Shown: positions 55,891-64,000 of the stretch, piece after piece
Numbering within the stretch: the stretch's first letter is position 1
How the letters are laid out: every line of letters starts with the position of its first letter
DNA from: Pogostemon cablin
Taxonomy: Eukaryota > Streptophyta > Magnoliopsida > Lamiales > Lamiaceae
Assembly: GCA_023678885.1 (NCBI GenBank)
Contig: CM042985.1
Location: 6,870,985 to 6,934,984, forward strand
Reading direction: 5' to 3'
Length of the DNA: 64,000 bases
Made by a program: the position numbers and the translations under genes
The notes under the pieces: generated by a model
Told to the model about the DNA's origin: nothing
The model's input: only the letters and a program-made list of their open reading frames with translations
Database searches by the model: none

Positions 55891-56400
55891 GTAGGTCTTG
55901 CGTGAGACCGTCTCACGTGAGACAATTTTTTATTTTTTAAATAGTTATCACTTTCACTATAAATCATTATCACTTTCGCTATAAAATGTTATCACTTTTA
56001 ATTTATACTATAAATTATTCATGAAATAACATTATCACTTTTCATTGATTTATTATCACTCCCCTATATAAAAGTTATCACTTTTTGGCCGTCTCACTTA
56101 GACCCTTACGTGAGACGGTCTCACACAAGTCTTTGCCTATTGATTAATGTTAGGCAAAGACTTATGTGAGACCGTCTCACGTAAGCCTCTACGTAAGACG
56201 GCCAGGAAGTGATAACTTTTATGAAAGAAAGTGATAATAAATTAATGAAAAGTGATAATGTTTTTTCATGTACAAATTATAGTGTAAATAAAAAGTGATA
56301 GTGTTTTATAGCGAAAGTGATAATGATTTATAGCGAAAGTGATAACTATTTTAAAGAGTGAAATATAGTCTCACGTGAGACGATCTTATGCAAGACCTAC
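55891..56400. mobile_element. Head-to-head pair of GTGAGACGGTCTCAC MITEs, locus 2
   Basis: 55891-56138 (GTAGGTCTTGCGTGAGACCG to CACAAGTCTTTGCC) and 56152-56400 (GGCAAAGACTTATGTGAGAC to CAAGACCTAC) are inverted copies about 250 bp long with a 13-bp spacer. They belong to the family at 46357-46894. No ORF. Confidence 0.8.
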
Positions 56401-57810
56401 TCTAATCAATAAAATAAAATATACAGTAGTTCTATTAGTTTTAACAAATTCTTAATACATAATAAAATATTTTAAAAAAAATTAAAACTAAAAAGAGTAG
56501 TGAGAATTGTTTTGAGGATGATGTGAGCGAATTCCAGCACCCACGCGCTGATAGATTGGATATTGAGCAGAGATCTTCACGCATGCCATTAAGCGGACTA
56601 ATACATATTAATTGAGTAATTGGATAATCCGTCTCACAGAATGGATCCGTGAGACGGTCTTATGCAATACCTACCCATATTATAAATGATGTGAAATATT
56701 TCATGAATAATTTATAATATAAATGAAATATCATGATAGTATCTTCAATAAAAATTATAATTAATTACAAAAAGATAAAATAATCGCACGTTAAAATGAT
56801 AATAAAAATAAAAGTAATAGTTGATTTTTGTGGATGCACAATTAGTAAGCTATAAAATTCGATTTTAGTGGAACAAAAAAAGTGCGTATTTAAATCAATG
56901 ATTTAAAAAAAAAAAAAATTAATTGAGCAACTCTAGGAGATGAAATTTCTCAAGAAACAAAGTAAACTACCAAAATCCATTTGAAAAGTAGTAAACATAC
57001 ATTACATTTTAGAATTCAACATCTTTTGATAATTAATTTGTAACCAATTAAAAGAATGGAAAAAAGACACAATTTACAGATAATAAAGCACTCCAAAATT
57101 CAGAGTTGAATAATAAACACTCTTTCATTATATAGATGATGTAATACATACCAAATGTCAAAGTAAATTATCTTAGCTCAACTTCAGTTATTTTTTGTGA
57201 ACATAAATTTGATATCATTAACACTTATTTCTAACAGTTTTACGACATGATACTTATAATTTCCAAGACTCATTACGACATGGTTGCACCCCATGTTGCA
57301 AAGTTTGCGACATAATAATTGAATTTAACGGAATCCAAGTAAAGACTCAATTAGGCAACTTCAAGTCGGGCATTCAGCATCATCACAACAATAAAAATAA
57401 ACATTAAATATTCCAAGAAAAATACACAGCTTGAGATCTATGAACTACTTCATTTACTGTTTCATCTTATATTCTAAAGAATGACTCTGAACAATCATAT
57501 ATATGCTCAAAATAACTCAAAGAACAGCCAAAATGAAAATAGAACCAAAAACTTCTGTTATGCTGCATTGCAAAATTCAAATTTGTTCGGAACCTAGTTA
57601 GCTCTAAGTTATATTATAATATGTTCAAACAATTTACACTAAACAAAATCAGGAAAATATTAATTGAAAAATGAATAATTGAATTAGAATATACATGGAA
57701 ACTTAAAAAAAAGAAGGTTTTTTTTCCCATATAGAGTAATATATATGCTCCTAATACATAATCACTAAGCAAATAAGATTTTCTCATGCAAAAATATAGT
57801 TGGAACTCAC
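56401..57810. other. Intergenic, no gene seen
   Basis: AT-rich. Near 56628-56680 GTCTCACAGAATGGATCCG and TGAGACGGTCTTATGCA form one more end of the GTGAGAC family. The rest shows no coding signal. Confidence 0.45.
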
Positions 57811-57855
57811 CTTTTCAAGTGCATTAGAGTATGTGACAAATTCTAGATACGAATC
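57811..57855 (-). pseudogene. Exon-like fragment, unassigned
   Basis: A 45-nt minus-strand block between TTTCAG and GTGAGT encodes DSYLEFVTYSNALEK in frame. Clean splice borders argue for a true exon of some gene, now isolated. I do not recognise the source. It marks the left side of the gene-fragment cluster that continues to 61870. Confidence 0.3.
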
Positions 57856-60026
57856 CTGAAACAATGAAAAAAATATATTGTTAGAGATTTAGCAGCAAGG
57901 AAACACTGAAGTAAAATTGAGACATGGGATATATGCATAGTCAACAATTTAAATAAAGAGAAAATTAGGATATATGCTATATGCATAGTCAACAACAAAT
58001 TAATCAATGGAAATTTTTTTATAACTTACCCTATTAGAATGTACTAATCAAAGCCTGCAGCATGGACATTAATAAATTTGATTTCTGTTCCTAATCAAGT
58101 TTTTTGACAGATTATATTCTATCCAAAGAAATAAGTGATATAAATTATTCAATTATTTGTTACTTATAGGTTGAACCATCCATCAGCCCTCCAACAACAA
58201 ATACACAAAATATGCAGACAGTTCAATATTTGACTCATCACATCACGAAACATGCATGTATAAATATGTTGCTGCTAACACCAGCAAGACATAATTTGCA
58301 CTTACTTTATTTGCTAATTTATGTGTTTTAATACCAATCATTTCAGGTGTCATCACTTGGAGTATTACATGTCCCCGTAGGAAAATAACATAAACAATGG
58401 TAGAAAGAAAAAACATACAAACTAAATTCAAGACACATCACATATTTCTTGTTCCCCCAATAGTTACAATGATTAATAACATAAAAAGAATGTGCAAGTG
58501 AGAAGAGGTTGAACCTAAGATGCAAGCATATATAAACCAAAGGCTCCAAATTTTAGCAACTCTAAAAATTTAAACAAATATCTTTATTGAACAGCTCTAT
58601 AAGTCTTCTTCTTAGCCAGCGACAGAAATACTATATCTAGTTAGGCAAAATGAATCAATTAACCAAAATCAAATATTTCATTCGTGAATACACAGTATGT
58701 AATAAGAGAAAATGTGCAAGTACCTATCAACATTCTCCAATGAAAATGGCAGACCACTCTTCATTGAGAAAGTCACTCCATAGAAATATAAACACAAATC
58801 TCTTCCAAATAGCATGAAATCGATATAAAACTCTATAAATCGAAATAGAGATTCAACATAAAAACAGAAATATGACTTCAATTACGTAGATTCAGAAAAT
58901 AAAATAGAAAGAAGGTATTATTGGAATATTTGAAAGAGAAGGGGGATCAAACTCCCAAAAAAAGGAAAACGATTATACAATGAACTGCTCTTCACAAAGG
59001 ATCATAAAACATCTAGATGAAGGAGTAAATAATACCCAAATATTACTTTGCATCAGATTAAGGAAATAAAGGGAATTGTATGCTCTTTGTCATATTCCAT
59101 ACATTAATGTCACATATGTCCACGGTGTCTGCGAGAGCAAGGAACTGTAAAACCACTTTTACACTCAGTTGAGATGAATCTTCAAAGGAAACACAAACAT
59201 AACATCATTAGATTTACAACAAATAAGAGAATAGCAAATTGAAAGTGTACAATCTTGTAATTCTAAAGAAATGAACAAAAGAGAAAGATCAAGAAACTAT
59301 AAAACAAATTCAAAGGCAGTAGGATTTAGACATTCTTGTACTTCTTTTTCCTATCAAAATTAAAGGAAACTAAGAAAACTCAACATATTAAATAGAAAAT
59401 TGCCATATTTAGAGATCCTTCCAATATATGTAAAGAAGAAAGAAGGAAAGAGAAAACTAAACAAACATCTCAGCCTTTTTTTTTTTTTTGTAACATATAG
59501 TTTGAAAGGGATCGATAAATTATGGAACACCTCATTAACTCTAAAGATCAAGCGCCATGACCAAGGCTCATTTTGTCTTTGGAAATGAATTTCATTTATT
59601 GTAGTGATTATCTGAAAAATTTTAGTAAACTTCTTTTTTACTTTTCTGTTTAGTTGGGTGGAGGGGATCAGGGCATGGAGTAGCACATTTGTTATGTTAG
59701 CAGTTACATTGTTACATCCAATGTACCTTTTGTTTCTTGATTTCTTTTGCTTGGCATCACCAGTCGCTAGCTTCCCATCTTTCACAGGAGTTATCTTTTA
59801 CATTATACCAAATCTGCATAATATACAGGAGGTTATATACAAAACAAATCATAATTAATTCTCCTTTCGATGATGCGTTGGGTTTGCTGCTTTTGAATCC
59901 CATCCTCACAATAAAAAAAAATTACCCCAAATCTGAAACCGAATTTCCCCAAATTTGATGAGTAAAAAAACAAAAAACATAATCACAAAATGATCAAAAG
60001 CTTACTACAAATTACATTAAACTCAC
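57856..60026. other. Left part of the gene-fragment region, no intact gene
   Basis: Intron-like AT-rich sequence. Minus-strand pieces such as GTEIKFINVHAAGFD (about 58060) and NEIHFQRQNEPWSWRLIF (about 59530-59590) look protein-like, but I cannot place them. No intact ORF with a start, exons and a stop could be assembled. Confidence 0.3.
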
Positions 60027-60079
60027 CATTCTTGCAAGCTCTCCCTTTTCTTCTGTGGCCTCATCTTTGAAAAGATTAC
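60027..60079 (-). pseudogene. CCT2: CCT2 (TCP-1 beta) exon fragment
   Basis: A 53-nt minus-strand exon bounded by an AG acceptor and GTGAGT donor encodes NLFKDEATEEKGELARM. This resembles the N-terminal region of the beta subunit of the cytosolic chaperonin CCT, where KDEATEEKGERARM is characteristic. One Arg is Leu here. No further CCT exons were found nearby, so this is an isolated fragment. Confidence 0.5.
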
Positions 60080-60328
60080 CTACCTATAAAGCATATTCTC
60101 TGTAAGCCATTTGATGAGACCTGATCGAATTTCACTATGATGCATAAATGAAATAGAATTAAAGAATTGGTCTAACTTACTTCTGATTTTTGACAATAAG
60201 CTTCTCCAAACCCACATTTCTCTGGGAGCAGTAGAGCCGAGATTTGTCTATTACATTTATAAGAAAAATATATCACATCTGTTAGATATGAAAGTATATA
60301 TAGCGCGACATAACAGGGTCAAACAGAA

Positions 60329-60400
60329 TTCTACCTCTAGTAGTTGCATTTTCTTTTGCAAGCCGAAAAACATCTCGAACCATTTGGGACCCCTAGGGAT
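60329..60400 (-). pseudogene. RPT3: RPT3 exon fragment, partial second copy
   Basis: The minus strand shares about 70 bp with the fragment at 61179-61345 (GTTCGAGATGTTTTTCGGCT, then TGCAAAAGAAAATGCA) but has small changes that shift the frame, and it diverges after the GCAAAAGAAAATGCA word. Confidence 0.55.
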
Positions 60401-61178
60401 ATCATATAAAACAATTAACAATCAGATCACATGGGGAATCAAGCTAAATATTTTATGTGGTCATTTTCATTGACACTAAGGAACTGGTGATAGAGACGGT
60501 GCCAATGACATTTTATGCTTGGATTTAATTGCACAAAAATTCAAACTGCTTTAAAAACACATAGACAGCAAACTGAAACCGAAAACTAAGAGGTAGAAGG
60601 AACAAATACAAAAAATACCTGCCAAGGAAGCTAAGCTTCACTGGAAAATGGCGACCATTGGATTAATGTCTCAACATTTTGGTTCCAGTCAGCAGCAGAT
60701 GATCGAATCATCCTGTTCCAATCTTTGCCGCTCTCTCATAATCAAGCTTTCAGCCATTTAAGAAAAGATAGAAGACAACATCATGCACCTGGCAGTGATA
60801 CTAACAATTAAAGAGCTCATAATTGCAACATTTTGCATAATGATGCTGGTGTATAAGCAATATGGACAGTCTCATTAAACTTGGAGCAAAATTTTGAAAA
60901 GGAAAAGATTACATCCCAAATTTAGTCAAAGTCAATATCAATTTATCATAGCATCACAATTACCAACTCCTTAAATCATATAATCACAAACCAATGTAAA
61001 CTATAAACACCTGACATAACTAATCATATGTCAATAACACATCAGTGACATAATTAATTAACATCATATTTCTATTCAAGAAATATCCATTAAAAAACAT
61101 GGCCATATAAAATATTTCCTCATGATCTTTTAAAGGATATTTATTCAAAAATTATTCCCCTTGACGTTCTCAACATAC
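60401..61178. other. Spacer within the gene-fragment region
   Basis: AT-rich. A minus-strand stretch at about 60640-60760 reads AESLIMRERQRLEQDDSI and may be another exon scrap. No assignment. Confidence 0.3.
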
Positions 61179-61345
61179 CCGATTAAGCAATTCCATCAGA
61201 ATTCGTTGAACCTCTCGATCAGCTCCAGTTTTACCATCAATCAAGCTGTAGCTATTGCATCTACCTCATCAATGAATACAATAGCAGGTGCATTTTCTTT
61301 TGCAAGCCGAAAAACATCTCGAACCAATCGGGGCCCAGGAGATAT
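61179..61345 (-). pseudogene. RPT3: 26S proteasome ATPase RPT3 exon fragment
   Basis: The minus strand reads GPRLVRDVFRLAKENAPAI, VFIDEVDAIATA and then, after an in-frame TGA and a small deletion, TGADREVQRILMELLN up to a GTATGT donor. This is the Walker B region of the AAA ATPase subunit RPT3 of the proteasome base (the IFIDEVDAIATARFDAQTG region). The stop and lost codons make it a pseudogene fragment. Neighbouring RPT3 exons are absent. Confidence 0.8.
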
Positions 61346-61494
61346 CATATACAACAATTAACAATTCCTATGGCAGTTAGCAGACGCTTCGATTAAAAAA
61401 ACAGTTTAATTCCTTATGAAAATACATATTGAACAATGCCACAATCTAATCTAAGAATTTAAAGTAACGTAAAAAAATGACAGAGAGAGATGAC

Positions 61495-61605
61495 CTTATG
61501 TTTGCGAGCAAAGTCTTCTAGCTGAGAACGAAAAGTAGCGAGTTGTTCATTCATGAGATCGGTGTGTGATTTCGCGATATTTTCTCCAAGTAGCCTATAT
61601 TAATC
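61495..61605 (-). pseudogene. VPS22: VPS22/SNF8 exon 2 fragment
   Basis: The minus strand from 61605 has an AG acceptor, then RLLGENIAKSHTDLMNEQL and ATFRSQLEDFARKHK up to a GT donor at 61494. This matches the second coding segment of VPS22 (EAP30/SNF8), a subunit of the ESCRT-II complex of endosomal sorting. The second codon is TAA where Gln is expected. A short repeat of the same exon start (DQYKLLGEI) lies at about 61845-61866. Confidence 0.8.
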
Positions 61606-61667
61606 CTAATTCACAAAAAAAAGTAAATCAGAAACTGGTTGATATGGATAGAAAGAGAAGGATGAAC

Positions 61668-61718
61668 CCTAGCAGCGGTGGCATTCTGCATGCCTCCGAT
61701 TCCTGGTCTTTAACTCAT
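61668..61718 (-). pseudogene. VPS22: VPS22/SNF8 exon 1 fragment
   Basis: The minus strand from ATG at 61718 reads M, S, stop, then RPGIGGMQNATAAR, followed by GTTCAT as donor. This matches the first coding exon of VPS22 (RRRPGIGGLQ region). A stop as third codon makes it non-functional. It lies 5' of exon 2, as in the real gene, but no downstream exons follow. Confidence 0.75.
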
Positions 61719-62592
61719 TCCAATAATCTAATACTATCCCAGATCGATGATCAACGAATTTTGACAAAAATTTTACACAAATCGAGAACAAAATCACATT
61801 ACGATGGTCTCCAATTGATCTCAAAACCCCCCGATTTGTGATTTCTCCAAGTAGCTTATATTGATCAAAATAAAAAAGAATGAACAAAAAAATTAAAATT
61901 CAACATGACTAAGTCATGACTCATGAGGCATCAGCAAGACTGAAAATAAAGTATTAAATTAGTTAAACCAATTCTTAGCTTCTAAATTAGATATATTCTT
62001 TGCAAACAAATAAAGATCAATAGTGTCCTGTCATAAACACACCAAACTTATTATCCAATTTACGTAAACTTAGTAGAGTGAGTGCAAAACCTATTGTTTA
62101 CCCTGTTTATACTGCAAATTCAATGGAATCTCTTTTCCAAATGATCAATGGAAAGTCTACAAATAATTATTATTATACAATACACAGTTACTAATTGGAG
62201 ATTAAAACACTTGTTCAATGACAATTCTATAATTTCATAAAAAAAAAAGAAAGTAAAATGATTTTTAACACTTTTTTTTACCAATAGATACTTCTAAAGG
62301 TAGAGACACATATCTAAAGAATACATTTTTTTTTCTCTCGATTTCCACTTCAACTATGCATATCATCAATCAATAAGCTAATATATGTGGTCAAAAAATA
62401 CAATAGAGACAAACAGTATTAGACTTGTTCTACTATGATGTCATCAAATGAACCATTAAATCAAGAAACTAAATCTAATTTTATAGAAGTTAAAAAACTA
62501 AAGCATTTTCCAACATCCTATGTGATACTTTTCAATCAAGTACAGCTAGCTGTATCCTCTTATTAAACTAAAGCACTAATCCATTCAATGCC
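61719..62592. other. Right part of the gene-fragment region, no gene seen
   Basis: Contains the short VPS22 exon-start duplicate at 61845-61866, then AT-rich sequence without coding signal up to the LTR. Confidence 0.4.
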
Positions 62593-64000
62593 TGGTAGTA
62601 GTTATTTTCACCTAGATTTTAGTGCCTTTTCGTGTGTATTTTCGTGTGGTTTTATCCGTATTTTGCATGTTATTTGGTGGTGTTTTGTGTTTTCATGAAA
62701 TTTATGTGTGAATGTACTTACGAATGCTAAAACATGTGAAAAAAGGAGCAAAAACAAGTCGAGAAAAAGAAGGAAACGAAGCTGCAGAAACACGGCCAGG
62801 CCGTGTGCAGCGCACGCACCGTGCGCTGCTACATGCGCCGTGCTCCGCGCACGGCCAAGACGATTTGGACGTGCCCCAACGTCAGAAGCACGGACACGGC
62901 CACCCCTGTGGCCATGTTCTGCGCACGGTCCGTGTAGCTGCTGGGACCACAAAATTTCATAATCCTTCTAGAAGCTCTCCAAGGGGTATAAATACCCCAC
63001 AATCCAATTTTTGATTAAGTTTGGCTAGGTTTTCTACTGTTTCACACACATCACATACTAAATTCTTCTTTTTACACCTTGAACTTCATCCATTCTTCAC
63101 ACTTTCATCCCTCCATCCATTTTCCACAAATTCCACCATACTTTTGATTTGAAGAAGCAAGGAAGAGAAGGGAAGTGCAACTTGGGGAAGGAGATCTTCA
63201 TTGGAACCTTTCAAGGGAGCCTTCATCTCAATTTTGTATTGAAACTTCATAGTTAACCATGTTTTGTAAGGAATTTAATATTTATGTTGCTTTCCTTATG
63301 GATATGAGTGGCTAATCTCCCTTGTGGGATTAGCAATAGGATGGTTGTTGGATAATTTGGAATTCATGTATTTAAATTCATATGTTTATTGGGTTGTTTG
63401 ATTTTCTATCATTGATACTTGAGATCTTGAGGTTGTTGATGATTTGTGTGTTTAGTTGTTCTAAATATATGATTAGATTGAGAAATCAATTATGTGCTTA
63501 GGATAATTAAGTGGATCATTTTATCAAACACTTCATGTGCATTACAAGTTGTTGAGAGATTGAGAGATCCTCTATGACTTAGAATTCCTTTGATAGAACA
63601 TTTGGTTAGTCTAATTGAGAAATTGATTAATTGAATGAGGGGAATCCATTTAGGCTTAGTACCAAGTTGGAATTGCTTAATTGTGAACTAATCGTGAGTG
63701 TTTTTTCTTGCCTTAATCCTAATCGTTTCGAGAGGAAGATTTGGTGTTTGAGATTGGCCCTTAGTCTATACCATTAAGCATATGAATTTAGTGCATGTAA
63801 TTTAGGTTATCCACAACTTGAATATTGTTAATTCCCCTTTAAATCAAATTGAAAACACACCTTTGCATTATTTTCTCTTATTGTTTATTGAGTTAGATTG
63901 CTTGAATTTTTTTTATTTATTTGCTAAACCAACTCATTTATGTTCCGTCTCTATAAAGTCACAACAAACGAGAGATCGCTCACCTACTAGAAAACGTACC
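62593..64000 (+). mobile_element. Ty3/Gypsy-type LTR, runs off the window
   Basis: Begins about TGGTAGTAGTTATTTTCACC and continues AGATTTTAGTGCC. A GC-rich block at 62780-62935 made of GCACGGCC and CGTGCGC words follows, then the TATA box TATAAAT at 62987 in the context AAATACCCC. Such a start, a cluster of ACGGCC words and AAATACCCC are familiar from Gypsy LTRs of dicots. Start words and TATA context resemble the solo LTR at 15423. The other end and any internal region lie beyond 64000. ORFs at 62608-63014 on both strands arise only from the GC-rich block. Confidence 0.6.

Noticed and set aside
57000..62592. An intact RPT3 or VPS22 gene
   Set aside because: Only isolated exons with stops are present, mixed with an exon of a different gene; the remaining exons are missing.
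62608..63014. ORFs of 84-114 codons on both strands
   Set aside because: They arise from the GC-rich ACGGCC block of an LTR and read as low-complexity Ala/Arg/His on either strand.

Overview
This window is nuclear DNA from a dicot plant, probably an asterid of the Lamiales type. That placement is my impression from protein wording and repeat style, not a computed result. Genes have GT-AG introns, intergenic DNA is very AT-rich, and most of the window is layered transposable elements. I found no rRNA, functional tRNA, CRISPR or bacterial-style operon.

Layout. 1-1131: right part of a hAT-like element full of GGTATACC palindromes. 2037-20780: a Helitron (5' TC, 3' hairpin plus CTAG, between A and T) that was later invaded by an L1-type LINE (2444-18421, minus strand, target duplication GTATTCTT). 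The LINE was itself hit twice: by a degraded Copia element (3172-11336, minus) and by a solo LTR (15423-17483, target duplication CGATA).

21150-27200 is the gene island. It holds PEX13 (plus strand, five exons, peroxisome import), a convergent F-box/LRR gene of the FBL12 type (minus), and a small two-exon zinc-ribbon gene of the At4g08330-like family (minus). The zinc-ribbon stop codon lies only 9 bp upstream of the FBL12 ATG, so the two may share a transcript.

27300-35800: a candidate MITE, a possible Helitron end with exon-like scraps, and a decayed Tnt1-like Copia element (29488-34541, minus) with a truncated 5' LTR. 35804-41627: a young, almost intact Copia element (plus) with two 837-bp LTRs differing at 9 positions by eye, an exact AGAAC target duplication, and one break: a single-base frameshift inside the Gag zinc knuckle. 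It sits directly beside the stop codon of a plastid ribosomal protein bL17 pseudogene.

42000-56700: AT-rich DNA crowded with small non-autonomous elements. These are Stowaway-like MITEs, a foldback element, two head-to-head pairs of a GTGAGACGGTCTCAC MITE that form palindromes of about 0.5 kb, a Mutator-type element with an exact 9-bp target duplication, and a tandem duplication carrying an exon-like ORF. 57800-61900: single-exon fragments resembling VPS22/SNF8, the proteasome ATPase RPT3 and the chaperonin subunit CCT2 lie together on the minus strand with intron borders kept, as expected of DNA-level gene capture. 62593-64000: start of a Gypsy-type LTR that runs off the window and resembles the solo LTR at 15423.

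I see no convincing new multi-gene system. The points most worth checking are the 9-bp zinc-ribbon/FBL12 arrangement, the gene-fragment cluster, the tRNA-like modules in the solo LTR, and the young Copia element with its repeat-rich LTR and non-initiator primer site.
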